The notes beneath the pieces are model-generated. The model worked only from the letters and a program-made list of their open reading frames with translations. It was not told where the DNA came from and searched no databases. 64,000 nt of DNA from AP-15 sp963812675. Its GTDB lineage: Bacteria > Pseudomonadota > Alphaproteobacteria > ATCC43930 > CGMCC-115725. The stretch spans positions 558,001 through 622,000 of the forward strand of contig CAWEWR010000007.1 of the NCBI GenBank assembly GCA_963812675.1. The letters run 5' to 3'. Shown in pieces: positions 24,554-33,321 of this stretch. The position numbers and the translations under genes are program-made. How positions within the stretch are numbered: the first letter of the stretch is position 1; every line of letters begins with the position of its first letter.

Positions 24554-26281
24554 ATGCGGAAATCAATGATGGACCTTTACCGGATTTGGGGCGCTGCGGG
24601 GTTTTTCTTCGTTGGTCTCGCGGCCGGGGCGAGTGAGGCGGCGCCGACCCTCGATAAGCCCGCGACTACCGTCGAGGCGCCGTTCGGCGCTTACTTGGCG
24701 GGCCGGCACGCGCAGCATATGCGCGATTATCAGTCGGCGGTTTCGTGGTTCGAGGACGCGCTGAGGGCCGATCCCGAATTGCCCGAGCTGATCACGCGCA
24801 CCTTTCTGATGGATGCGAGCGTCGGACAGTTCGACCGGGCTCAGAAGCTCGCCGAGAGCGAGCTCAAACTCGATTCCACCGATGCAATGGCCGAGCTCGT
24901 CCTGCTGGTCGAGCGGGTCAAGGCCGGCGACAAGGCCGGCGCGGTGGCCCGTGCCGACGCCCTTCCGCAGGAGGGGGTGCACCGATTTGTCCGCCCGCTG
25001 GCCCGGGCTTGGACGCACATGGCAGTCGGCGATGTCGCCGGCGCCGACGAGGCGCTGCAGGCGTTCGACAAATTCAACGGCTTTGCGCCGCTCAAATTCT
25101 ACCAGCTCGGTCTCCTCTATGATTTTGCCGGCAACGCCGAGCTGGCCGCAGACAACTTCAAGCAAGCCCTCGAAGCGAGCGGCCAACTCAACTGGCGGTT
25201 GACCAACTCTTTGGCCAATTTCTACCGGCGTCACGGCCGCGACGACGAGGCGCAAGCGCTTTATCAACGTTTCGTCAAGGACAACGCGGGAAGCGAGCTC
25301 GCGGAATCTGTGCTCGCGCGCAGGCCCACCGGAGTTCCGCCGCCGTTGATCGGCTCGGCTGCGGATGGCTTGGCCGAGGCGCTTTTCGACCTTGCGAGCG
25401 TTGTCAATCAGCCCGAGACACTCGATCTGGCGCTGCTGTACGTCCGTTGCGCCCTCGACCTGCGCCCGCATATGGTGCTCGCTCAACTGCTGCTCGCGGA
25501 TGTGCTGAGCGCTCAGAACAAACCGGAACTCAGCCTTTCGAGCCTAGCCGAGATTCCGCAGAGCTCGCCTTACTGGTGGTCGGCCCGGCTGCGCATCGCC
25601 GCTAATCTTGAACTGCTGGACCGCATCGACGAAGCAATCGCCCAGCTCAAAGAAATGGCAGCCGAAGAACCCACACGTGCCGGGGCGGACATGCAGCTGG
25701 GAGACCTGCTACGCGGCAAAAAGCGATTTACCGAGGCGGTGGACGCTTATGACGAAGCCATCCAGCGCTTTGAAGCCGCCGGTATGCCGGAGCGCTGGTC
25801 GCTCTATTACAGCCAAGGCATCGCGCTCGAGCGCTCGGGACAGTGGCAGCGAGCCGAAGCCGACCTTCTGCACGCTCTGGAGTTGAAGCCCGACCAGCCG
25901 CTGGTGCTGAACTATCTCGGCTATTCCTGGATCGATCGCGGCGAGAATCTGGAGCGCGGTCTGCAGATGATCCAGAAGGCGGTCGAGCTGCGGCCCGAAG
26001 ACGGTTACATCGTCGACAGCCTCGGCTGGGCGCATTACCGTCTGGGCGACTATCCGAGCGCGGTTCAATATCTCGAAAAGGCGATCGAGCTGGTGCCCGA
26101 GGACCCGACGATCAACGACCATTTGGGGGATGCCTATTGGCAGAGCGGGCGACCGTTCGAGGCGCGTTATCAATGGCGGCGAGCTTTGCAATTCGGGCCG
26201 CAAGATGACGAGATCAAGCCGATCCAGGCCAAGCTCGACGGCGGCAGCGTGCCTACTGCCGGGGCGGCGCGCGGCGGCTGA
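24554..26281 (+). CDS. Exported tetratricopeptide-repeat protein
   Basis: A 575-residue protein with an N-terminal signal peptide: a hydrophobic stretch at about residues 11-26, with cleavage likely after SEAA. The rest is TPR repeats, recognisable by the A..YQ.A...FE.AL.ADP.. pattern (for example, SAVSWFEDALRADPELPEL) and by LNYLGYSWIDRGENLERGL and DSLGWAHYRLGDYPSAVQYL towards the end. Such proteins are typically periplasmic scaffolds. The gene sits between ETF-QO and ispE, an order common in alphaproteobacteria, with 24 bp and 6 bp spacings, so it is probably in an operon. Its binding partner is unknown. Confidence 0.92.
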   Translation: MRKSMMDLYRIWGAAGFFFVGLAAGASEAAPTLDKPATTVEAPFGAYLAGRHAQHMRDYQSAVSWFEDALRADPELPELITRTFLMDASVGQFDRAQKLAESELKLDSTDAMAELVLLVERVKAGDKAGAVARADALPQEGVHRFVRPLARAWTHMAVGDVAGADEALQAFDKFNGFAPLKFYQLGLLYDFAGNAELAADNFKQALEASGQLNWRLTNSLANFYRRHGRDDEAQALYQRFVKDNAGSELAESVLARRPTGVPPPLIGSAADGLAEALFDLASVVNQPETLDLALLYVRCALDLRPHMVLAQLLLADVLSAQNKPELSLSSLAEIPQSSPYWWSARLRIAANLELLDRIDEAIAQLKEMAAEEPTRAGADMQLGDLLRGKKRFTEAVDAYDEAIQRFEAAGMPERWSLYYSQGIALERSGQWQRAEADLLHALELKPDQPLVLNYLGYSWIDRGENLERGLQMIQKAVELRPEDGYIVDSLGWAHYRLGDYPSAVQYLEKAIELVPEDPTINDHLGDAYWQSGRPFEARYQWRRALQFGPQDDEIKPIQAKLDGGSVPTAGAARGG

Positions 26282-26287
26282 GCGGGA

Positions 26288-27172
26288 ATGGCGGTTACGG
26301 CCTTTGCGCCGGCAAAGGTCAACCTCTACTTGCATGTAACCGGCCGGCGGGATGACGGCTATCACTTGCTCGACAGCCTCGTTGCGTTTGTCGACATTGG
26401 TGATCGCCTGAGGGCCGAGCCGGCGACATCACTGTCCCTAAAGGTCGACGGGCCCGAGGCCGCCGATCTCGCCGCGGTCGGAGACGACAACCTCGTGCTG
26501 CGCGCTGCCCGACTGCTGGCCGGCTGGGCCGGGATTTCCGCCGGTTCCGCGCTGCATCTGGAAAAGCACCTGCCGGTCGCCGCTGGGCTCGGCGGTGGGT
26601 CCAGCGACGCCGCGACGGCGCTGCTCGCGCTAAAGCGGCTGTGGCGGATATCGCTAGACGACGAAGCGCTTTGCGCTCTCGGCGCCAGGCTCGGCGCCGA
26701 CGTACCCGCCTGTCTTTATCGGCGCGCCGTGTGGGTCGAAGGAATCGGCGAGCGCCTCGAACGAGCCGGGCCGCTGCCGGACGCCGGCATTTTGCTCATC
26801 AATCCGCGCACAGCGCTGCCGACCGCCGCGGTGTTCGCCGCCCGGTGCGGGCCGTTCGGCGATGTCGGACGGTTCGGACCGATGCCACACGAGCCAGCGG
26901 CCCTCGCCCGTGCCTTGATGCCGTGCCGCAATGATTTGACCGAAGCCGCGATCGGCCTCGTGCCGGAGATCGCCGCAGTGCTGGGCCGGCTCGGCCGCCT
27001 GCCGGGATCTTTGCTCGCCCGGATGAGCGGCGCCGGCGCGAGCTGCTTTGCGATGTTCGCCGATCGCGGCGCCGCCGAGGAGGCACGGAAGATGGTCGCG
27101 GCGGCCGAGCCTCGGTGGTGGTGCGCGGCGGGCGGCTTTGTTTCCAGGGCCTCACTCGCGGAATACGGCTGA
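26288..27172 (+). CDS. ispE: 4-(cytidine 5'-diphospho)-2-C-methyl-D-erythritol kinase
   Basis: A 294-residue GHMP kinase of the MEP isoprenoid pathway. The N-terminal FAPAKVNLYLHVTGRRDDGYH near residue 5 is diagnostic for IspE. The ATP-binding PVAAGLGGGSSDAATALLA lies near residue 97, and LARMSGAGASCFAMF near residue 239 is the third GHMP motif. It starts 6 bp after the TPR gene. Confidence 0.96.
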   Translation: MAVTAFAPAKVNLYLHVTGRRDDGYHLLDSLVAFVDIGDRLRAEPATSLSLKVDGPEAADLAAVGDDNLVLRAARLLAGWAGISAGSALHLEKHLPVAAGLGGGSSDAATALLALKRLWRISLDDEALCALGARLGADVPACLYRRAVWVEGIGERLERAGPLPDAGILLINPRTALPTAAVFAARCGPFGDVGRFGPMPHEPAALARALMPCRNDLTEAAIGLVPEIAAVLGRLGRLPGSLLARMSGAGASCFAMFADRGAAEEARKMVAAAEPRWWCAAGGFVSRASLAEYG

Positions 27173-27406
27173 GCGACTTCCTCGCGTATTTTATCGCGGA
27201 GTGGGCGTCTGTTTTGCCGGGTTCGGGGGCGCCGGCGGCTCGGTCGGAGACCGTTGGATCTCGTGCGGTTCGATACGCTTGCAGGTGCTCGTCGCAGTCG
27301 CGGCGTTGGTGCCGCGCAATTCCCTGCATGCGGCCTGCGTATGCACCGCACCCCATCACGCAAATCCCTTCAGGGATCGGTCGGGGCAGGTTATTCTGTT
27401 GCCGGT

Positions 27407-27481
27407 TGGGGCGTAGCCAAGTGGTAAGGCAGCGGATTTTGATTCCGCCATACGGAGGTTCGAATCCTCCCGCCCCAGCCA
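27407..27481 (+). tRNA. tRNA-Gln (anticodon UUG)
   Basis: A complete cloverleaf. The acceptor stem TGGGGCG (27407-27413) pairs with CGCCCCA (27471-27477), followed by discriminator G and an encoded CCA (27479-27481). The anticodon stem GCGGA/TCCGC closes the loop TTTTGAT, whose middle TTG reads CAA. The T arm has GGTTCGAATCC. A U1-A72 first pair is typical of bacterial tRNA-Gln. Confidence 0.97.
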
Positions 27482-27551
27482 GTTTTTTCAAAGCTTTAGA
27501 ACGACTGCACGATTGCCCCGACCAGCGAGACGCGGCTAAGATTATCGCTGA

Positions 27552-29195
27552 TTGATGCCGATTGTGATCGAGGAGCGAAGATTCATGCCAGCGCAAGCCG
27601 CAAGAGCAACAAACGGCCGTCAGAAAGCGGCTCGGCTCTATCAGGAGCTCGAAGATCGCATGCTCGCCCGCGATCAAGAGGGCGGCAGCCGCGTTTACTA
27701 CGAATTGCTGCGCCGCGGGCGGCCTCTGCCCGAGATCATGGCCGAAGCAGTGCGCATCCATGCACCCTATACGCATGTGCCATACCATCAGCGCATCGAT
27801 GACGGCTTCCCAAACTTCGTCAACAACGACCATTGCCTGCTTTCGTCGCGCGCCGCGGTCAATTTGCAGAGAATGCTCCCGGAGAAGCTGGCCGGCCTGC
27901 CGCTCGCGCAGACGATCTGGTACATCCCGTCCGGGCTCGACATCTGGAACCAAAAGATCTTGAAGGCGCCGGGTCATTATGCGACGCGCGGCTACAAGAT
28001 GCCCAACGCCGAGCCACCAAAGCCGGTCGTCTATTGGCCGGACCAGGAGCCGCTCAGGGACTCGGGGCCATTGAACGAGCGTCTCAATAACTGGCTGACA
28101 TTGGTCGAGCGCGGTCAGGTCATCGATGCCTACCGCAGTTTCCTCGGCCTGATGGAGGAGACCGAGCACCGCAAGGAGGTGCTGGCGCAGCTGGTCTTCG
28201 CCGGCATGATCGATGTGCAGGACCGCATGCTCTATAACCGCTCCTACACGACCGGCCACAAGGCATACCGGGCGCGGTCGGTGGTCGAGATCGGCAATGC
28301 GATCGGCTGGGACAATGCGCATGACGTGATCTATGCGGGGGCGCTCGACATTGCGGTCGGGCCGCGCTGGCATTCGGTCTATGAGATGGCCTGCAACGTC
28401 GTCACGATCTTTATCGAAGGCAAGGAGGTGCACGCCGTTCCGCAAGGCGGCACGACCGAGCGCGAGCGTACCCTACTGGCCAACACCGGATCATTGAACG
28501 AGGCCGAGACCGAGGAGCTGATCGACGCGTTGATCCATCAGCACGAGCCGGCCTACATCGAAAAGATCAGCACGCTGTTGTTGGCCGGCAAATCGCCGCG
28601 CCGGATCATCGACGCGATTCAGCTGGCCGCCGCCCATATTATACTGGAGACGGTGGGGCGGAACAACTTCTCGATGCCGCAGCACACCTACGAATACTGC
28701 AATACGATCGGGTGGTTCTATGACAATTTCGAGCACCCGCAGCGGCTGAAGCTGCTCTATGTGGCAGGGTCGATGGTCAATCAGGCGGCGTGGAACCAGC
28801 GGAGCTCGGGCTGGCTGAAATCCGACCCGAGCAAGGCTCCTAGCGGCGCCGACCGGATGAATGGCCGTCAGATCATCGGGCATTTGGAGGCCGCGATCGC
28901 TGCTCTCGACCCGCCACAGGCGGTGGCCTGGACCAAGGCCTATCTCGACAGCGGCGAAGACCGCTCGCTGCTCGTCCAGCGCCTAGCCTTAATGGCGACG
29001 CGGATCGGCAACGACCCGCACAATCAGGAAATCCCGCAATGCATGCTCGAGGATTACGGCAAAAGCCAGAGCCGTAACCGCGAGCGGCTATTGCTCGCCT
29101 GCGCCCACCTCTCGGCGGGGCACCGCAAATATGGCGATTTCTTCGAAGCCAGCCGCCGCTTTGGCGAGGCGATGGGTTTAGCCGAGCTGCACTGA
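27552..29195 (+). CDS. Conserved-looking protein of unknown function, 547 residues
   Basis: A long soluble, predominantly helical protein with no signal peptide and no membrane segment. I do not recognise its family. Histidine-rich, evenly spaced motifs suggest metal or cofactor binding: HAPYTHVPYHQRID near residue 71, VNNDHCLL near residue 93, GPRWHSVYEMACN near residue 272, and PQHTYEYCNTIGWFYDNFEH near residue 375. A loose resemblance to questin-oxidase-like (DUF4243) helical proteins is possible but not secure. The ATG at 27552 may be a few codons early; MPAQAARATN, 12 codons in (ATG at 27585), is an alternative. It converges with a flavin-dependent oxidoreductase across a palindromic element. 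Confidence 0.8.
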   Translation: MMPIVIEERRFMPAQAARATNGRQKAARLYQELEDRMLARDQEGGSRVYYELLRRGRPLPEIMAEAVRIHAPYTHVPYHQRIDDGFPNFVNNDHCLLSSRAAVNLQRMLPEKLAGLPLAQTIWYIPSGLDIWNQKILKAPGHYATRGYKMPNAEPPKPVVYWPDQEPLRDSGPLNERLNNWLTLVERGQVIDAYRSFLGLMEETEHRKEVLAQLVFAGMIDVQDRMLYNRSYTTGHKAYRARSVVEIGNAIGWDNAHDVIYAGALDIAVGPRWHSVYEMACNVVTIFIEGKEVHAVPQGGTTERERTLLANTGSLNEAETEELIDALIHQHEPAYIEKISTLLLAGKSPRRIIDAIQLAAAHIILETVGRNNFSMPQHTYEYCNTIGWFYDNFEHPQRLKLLYVAGSMVNQAAWNQRSSGWLKSDPSKAPSGADRMNGRQIIGHLEAAIAALDPPQAVAWTKAYLDSGEDRSLLVQRLALMATRIGNDPHNQEIPQCMLEDYGKSQSRNRERLLLACAHLSAGHRKYGDFFEASRRFGEAMGLAELH

Positions 29196-29197
29196 CG

Positions 29198-29257
29198 CCC
29201 TCACCCTCTCCCGCACTGCAGGAGAGGGTGCCGAGCGGAGCGAGGCGGGTGGAGGGG
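29198..29257. repeat. GC-rich palindromic element (copy 4), between convergent genes
   Basis: CCCTCACCCTCTCCCGC at the left faces GGAGAGGGTG and then GGCGGGTGGAGGG at the right, so an inner hairpin nests inside an outer one. It fills the gap between two convergent genes whose stops are at 29195 and 29260. Confidence 0.88.
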
Positions 29258-29259
29258 TC

Positions 29260-30315
29260 TCAATGAAACTGAGGCTTGACCTGTTCGCAAAGCAGCTGCA
29301 GCGACTTCATGACCCGATGATGCGGGATTTTGGTACCGCAATTCATCTCGGCGAGGATGCCATCGAGGCCGAGCTCCTCCTGTAACCCCATGAGCCGGTC
29401 GGTGACCTGCTCGGGCGTGCCGACGATGATCTTGTCGCGCAACGCTTCGTCGTAGCTGATCGTCTGCAGACGGCGACCGCGCGCCGCCCGGTCTTCGATC
29501 GCGCGCACGCCGGCGCGGGTCGCCGAGTCCGCGAGGCGTTCACCGAGGTACCGGTAGAAATACATGATGCTCCCTTCCGGCTCGGAGCGCGCCTGTTCGG
29601 CGGTTTCCGCGACATAGACCGGAGCGCGCAGAAAGACCTGCCCCTCGCCCGGGTGACCCGCCGCCTTGTAGGCTTCCCGGTAAGCCTTGATGTTCGGGCC
29701 GAGCTCGGACAAGGTACCGAGCCGAACGGCAACAAACACGCCGTGGCCGAGCCGGCCGATTGCCGGAAACGTATCAGGGCTGTTGGCGGCGATGCGGATC
29801 TCGGGCCACGGCTTTTGATAAGGCCTGGGCGTCGCTCTGACATTTTCGAACGAATAGTATTTGCCAGCGTAGGAGAAAGGATCCTCGGTCCACGCCTTCT
29901 TCAGGATCTCGAGGGTCTCGGCAAAGCGCTCGCGGCTTTCGCCATAGGGCACGCCATAGGCCTCGTAGGTGCGCGGAAACCCGCTGCGTCCGACCCCGAA
30001 GATCAGCCGGCCATGGCTGATCTGATCGACGGTGGCGGCTTCCTCGGCGAGGCGCAACGGATGGCACAACGGCAAGACCTGGACGCCGGTACCGATCCTC
30101 ATGCGCTTGGTGCGCGCAGCAATCGCGCTGGCGATGGTCAACGGCGCGGCGCATACGGACCGTTCGGGGGCGACATGGATTTCGGCCAGCCACATCGCAT
30201 CGAGACCCCAGCGCTCGGCCGCTTCAACCTGCTCGAACGATTCGGCGAATGCCTCTTCCTGGCTTGTCCCCGCCGGACATTGAAACTCGTGAAACATGCC
30301 GAATTCGAACGCCAT
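29260..30315 (-). CDS. LLM-class flavin-dependent oxidoreductase (second)
   Basis: A 351-residue luciferase-like protein. FGMFHEFQCPAGTSQEEAFAE starts the barrel, and MWLAEIHVAPERSVCAAPL and MRIGTGVQVLPLCHPLRLAE follow. GRLIFGVGRSGFPRTYEAYG and IRIAANSPDTFPAIGRLGHG form the flavin-binding half. IVGTPEQVTDRLMGLQEELG near the C-terminus is the usual closing signature. The start is the ATG at 30315 preceded by AGGAG. It is unlike the first LLM gene in the window and probably has a different substrate. The gene is divergent from the capsule-export operon. Confidence 0.88.
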   Translation of the reverse strand: MAFEFGMFHEFQCPAGTSQEEAFAESFEQVEAAERWGLDAMWLAEIHVAPERSVCAAPLTIASAIAARTKRMRIGTGVQVLPLCHPLRLAEEAATVDQISHGRLIFGVGRSGFPRTYEAYGVPYGESRERFAETLEILKKAWTEDPFSYAGKYYSFENVRATPRPYQKPWPEIRIAANSPDTFPAIGRLGHGVFVAVRLGTLSELGPNIKAYREAYKAAGHPGEGQVFLRAPVYVAETAEQARSEPEGSIMYFYRYLGERLADSATRAGVRAIEDRAARGRRLQTISYDEALRDKIIVGTPEQVTDRLMGLQEELGLDGILAEMNCGTKIPHHRVMKSLQLLCEQVKPQFH

Positions 30316-30712
30316 CGCCGCTTCTCCTTTTGTGTCGCGCCAACACTGTAAGGTCGATGAAGCACCGATGCCAGCCGAGAAAGGATGCTCGTTCGGTTGC
30401 GATTGCCACAGCCCCATTATCCAACGAGCTGCCGTACCTTCCTGTAAAACGCCCGCCGACCTCCTACCTTAATGTTAAAGATCGGCCGCTCGGCTTCAAG
30501 TCAGCCCACCGAAACAAGAAATTCTGGATCTGTTGTTTAAATTAATATAAAATTGATCGTATTCCGTCATGAGATAGTCCTTAATATAGCGGAATGGACG
30601 GTTTTTTGACGATCTGGTGACGAATTTCTGACGGGTGACGCTTCATCCTGACTAACGAATCCTTAACATTTACTGCTGGTAAACGGCCGCACCTGCCCGA
30701 GAACATCGAACA
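30316..30712. other. AT-rich intergenic region before the capsule-export operon
   Basis: About 400 bp with no convincing gene. The half from about 30460 to 30700 is clearly more AT-rich than its surroundings. It includes runs such as TTAAATTAATATAAAATTG, a candidate inverted repeat ATTCCG/CGGAAT at 30561-30595 and the TGACG array at 30607-30640. It must hold the promoters of both divergent genes. Confidence 0.7.
30607..30640. promoter_or_regulatory. Four TGACG motifs, three phased at 11 bp: candidate response-regulator site
   Basis: TGACG begins at 30607, 30618, 30629 and 30636, giving spacings of 11, 11 and 7 bp. On the other strand this reads as 7-bp half-sites around CGTCA spaced 4 bp apart, the layout of a Pho box bound by PhoB/OmpR-family regulators. 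It sits about 70-105 bp before the first capsule-export gene. The link to PhoB is inferred from layout only. Confidence 0.4.
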
Positions 30713-32659
30713 GTGACCGATCTCGATGAAATTTGTAAAGAGGCGATAGGCGGCGCCCGATTATTGGGCGCCGTCGCCGATTTCATCGAGGCTTGCCGAG
30801 TCTATCTCGCTCGGCACAAATTTCCCGAGGACGAATTCTCCGTCTTCTTTGGCCGCCTCAGCGAAGCCTTGCTGCACCGGGGATGGCGCGAGCATGCCGC
30901 CGAATGTGCCCGCGTCGCCTTCGAGTTGCGGCCCGAGCGAGAAGAAATAGCCAATCTCTGTGCCTGGGTATTTAGCAATTCCGGACGACACGAGGACGCT
31001 GCGGCGGCATACGAGCGACTGCTGGAAATCCGCCCGCGATGGGCCGAGGGCCACCGTCACGCGAGCGGCTCGCTGGCGGCCGCAGGACAGCTCGATCGCG
31101 CAATTCTCCATTCCTGCAGAGCCAGCGACCTCGACCCTGATTCGTTTGAATTCGCCGTCCACGCCGCCTGCCTCTGCGAGACTGCGGGCCGATACGAGGA
31201 TGCTGTCGACTATTTGATGCGCGCGGCGGCCATTGCGCCCGGCGTCACCACGGTCTTACGGCAGATGTCAGGCCTCAAACTCGCCCTCCAAGAGCCCGAA
31301 GACGCCGTGGCTCTTGCACTGCGCGCGCTGTCTCTGGCGCCCGGCGATCGGCAGAACGCGCTGCATGCCGGCGAAATGCTGCTGCGCTCCGAGCGGTTTG
31401 ACGAGGCGGCCGACATCATCACCAGCACGCTCGACAGATGCCCGCGGGACGAAGTCGCGCTTCGCCTTCTTTCCGCAGCGCAGATGCTGCGCGGTCGCAT
31501 CGAGGATGCACTCGAAGCGATCGACCGAGCGCTCTCGATCGCCCCGGAGATTGCGGAATACCACCTGCATCGAGCCAACCTGCTGTACCGCCTCGGGCGG
31601 CTCGACGAGGCGGCCGAGGCGTTCGGCCGGGCGGCGGCGCTCGATCCGTCAAATTCCAATGCCAAGCGCTCGCAGCTGACGGTCTATTTCGATAGCGGCC
31701 GCTTCACCGAGGCGCTCGCGGTGGGCGGCGAACTGATCCGCTCGGCGCCGGAAAACGAAGAATATGCGCAGGCGATGCTGCAGGTATTGAACCGCCGGTT
31801 CGAGACCTTGGATGGCGATTACGTCGTGCTGAGCGAGCGCGCGTCGCGACCGCCGCGGGAACCGCGACCGCCTCCCGGATTTTTCGAGAGATTGCGCACC
31901 CAAGGGCGGGTCGTCCATGCCCTGATCATCCGCGAGACCCGCACCCGCTTCGGCAACTCGAAACTCGGATACGGCTGGGCATTGCTCGAACCGATCGCGC
32001 ACATCCTCATGCTGTCCCTTGTATTCGCAGTGTTGATGCGGGGCCGGCCACCGATCGGCGAAGAATTCTTCATCTTCTATTACACTGGGATCATTCCCTA
32101 TCACATGTTTGTCCACACCAGCAGCAGCATGACTTACGCGATTGCGGGTAATGGCTCGTTGCTGCAGCTGCCGCTGGTCGGCACTTTCGACGTGCTGATG
32201 GCGCGAGGTCTGCTCGAACTGCTGACCGATACGCTGGTGGCGGCCCTCCTTCTGGCGGGTTTCGGCGCGCTCGGGCTCGGCGCGCTGCCGCAGGATTTTG
32301 CCGGCGTCTCGACCTCACTCCTGGTTGTCTGGCTGCTCGGCTGCGGGTGCGGCTTCCTCAATGCCGTGATCAATGCATTCGCCAAGTCGTGGGACAAGAT
32401 CTGGGCTCAGTTGACCCGTCTCTTGTACTTCTGTTCCGGAATTTTCTATGTGCCGGGAATGATGCCGGAGTGGATCCGCGACATCCTGGCTTGGAACCCG
32501 CTATTGCACGCGGTCGACTGGTTCCGCTCGAGCTTCTTTCGGGAATACGAGCCGCACTGGCTCGACCGCTCCTATCTGCTGATGTTCGCCGTCGTCACGT
32601 TGTTGGCGGGGCTGGGCCTCGAGCGCGGGTTGCAGCGCCGGCTTTACGAGCCGCTATGA
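30713..32659 (+). CDS. TPR domain fused to an ABC-2-type polysaccharide export permease (KpsM-like)
   Basis: A 648-residue fusion that starts with GTG at 30713. Residues 1 to about 375 are a tetratricopeptide array (A..YE.LLEIRP, ILHSCRASDLDPDSFEFAVH, AAEAFGRAAALDPSNSNAKR). After a linker (PREPRPPPGFFERLRTQGR), the ABC-2 permease begins near residue 398 with ALIIRETRTRFGNSKLGYGW and continues through several membrane helices to the C-terminus. It carries the family stretches LLEPIAHILMLSLVFA and CSGIFYVPGMMPE. In ordinary Kps loci the permease is about 260 residues with no TPR. Export of a capsular or exopolysaccharide chain is expected. The gene is first of an operon; kpsT follows with a 4-bp overlap. 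Confidence 0.9.
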   Translation: MTDLDEICKEAIGGARLLGAVADFIEACRVYLARHKFPEDEFSVFFGRLSEALLHRGWREHAAECARVAFELRPEREEIANLCAWVFSNSGRHEDAAAAYERLLEIRPRWAEGHRHASGSLAAAGQLDRAILHSCRASDLDPDSFEFAVHAACLCETAGRYEDAVDYLMRAAAIAPGVTTVLRQMSGLKLALQEPEDAVALALRALSLAPGDRQNALHAGEMLLRSERFDEAADIITSTLDRCPRDEVALRLLSAAQMLRGRIEDALEAIDRALSIAPEIAEYHLHRANLLYRLGRLDEAAEAFGRAAALDPSNSNAKRSQLTVYFDSGRFTEALAVGGELIRSAPENEEYAQAMLQVLNRRFETLDGDYVVLSERASRPPREPRPPPGFFERLRTQGRVVHALIIRETRTRFGNSKLGYGWALLEPIAHILMLSLVFAVLMRGRPPIGEEFFIFYYTGIIPYHMFVHTSSSMTYAIAGNGSLLQLPLVGTFDVLMARGLLELLTDTLVAALLLAGFGALGLGALPQDFAGVSTSLLVVWLLGCGCGFLNAVINAFAKSWDKIWAQLTRLLYFCSGIFYVPGMMPEWIRDILAWNPLLHAVDWFRSSFFREYEPHWLDRSYLLMFAVVTLLAGLGLERGLQRRLYEPL

Positions 32660-33321
32660 TCATGCTCGACCGGGTTTGCAAGTCGTATCGCACGAAGACC
32701 GGTCGGAAGACCGTGCTCGACCAGGTCAGCACAGTTTTCCAACCCGGTCACAACTTCGGAATCCTGGGGCCGAACGGAGCGGGCAAGTCGACATTGATCC
32801 GACTCCTCGCCGGCTCCGAGCCGCCGGATAGCGGCATTGTGCGGCGCTACGCGCGAGTGTCGTTCCCGCTGGGTTTCGGCGGCACGTTTCACGGCGCCCT
32901 GTCCGGACGCGAAAATGTCGCCTTTGTCGCCCGCATCTACGGAGCGGCGATCCGCGCCACGATCGGCTATGTCGAAGGGTTCTCCGAGCTCGGCGAATAC
33001 TTCGAGATGCCGGTGAATACCTATTCGGCGGGGATGCGCGCGCGGCTGGCTTTCGCCACCTGCCTCGCGATCGACTTTGATATCTACCTGATCGACGAGG
33101 TGACCGAGATCGGCGACCAACGGTTCCGCCGCAGATGCGCCGAGGCGTTCCGCCAACGCATGCTGCGGTCCGACATCATCCTCGTGACGCACAACCCCCA
33201 TACGATCCGGCAGTACTGCGACAGGGGTGCCGTTCTCGCCAACGGCCAGCTGACCTTGCATGACGATATCGGCGCGGCATTGGAATCTTACCATCGCCTG
33301 CTGCAGGAGAGTGCCCGATGA
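32656..33321 (+). CDS. Polysaccharide export ABC transporter ATPase (KpsT-like)
   Basis: A 221-residue ATPase. The Walker A motif GPNGAGKST lies at about residues 38-46. The signature motif reads YSAGMRARLAF, and Walker B is IYLIDEVTEIGD; both are in the form typical of capsule-export KpsT/RfbE proteins rather than the general LSGGQ. The ATG at 32656 overlaps the permease stop by 4 bp. It supplies energy for the fused permease. The KpsE-like gene follows with a 4-bp overlap. Confidence 0.9.
   Translation: MIMLDRVCKSYRTKTGRKTVLDQVSTVFQPGHNFGILGPNGAGKSTLIRLLAGSEPPDSGIVRRYARVSFPLGFGGTFHGALSGRENVAFVARIYGAAIRATIGYVEGFSELGEYFEMPVNTYSAGMRARLAFATCLAIDFDIYLIDEVTEIGDQRFRRRCAEAFRQRMLRSDIILVTHNPHTIRQYCDRGAVLANGQLTLHDDIGAALESYHRLLQESAR

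Noticed and set aside
27173..27406. Possible short peptide on the minus strand (about 49 residues, starting GTG, with CRELRGTN and a Pro-rich tail)
   Set aside because: No ribosome-binding site, no recognised family, and it ends near ispE without support.
26799..28445. 548-codon minus-strand open frame spanning ispE, the tRNA and the unknown protein
   Set aside because: It crosses a tRNA and two well-supported plus-strand genes; a shadow of high GC content.
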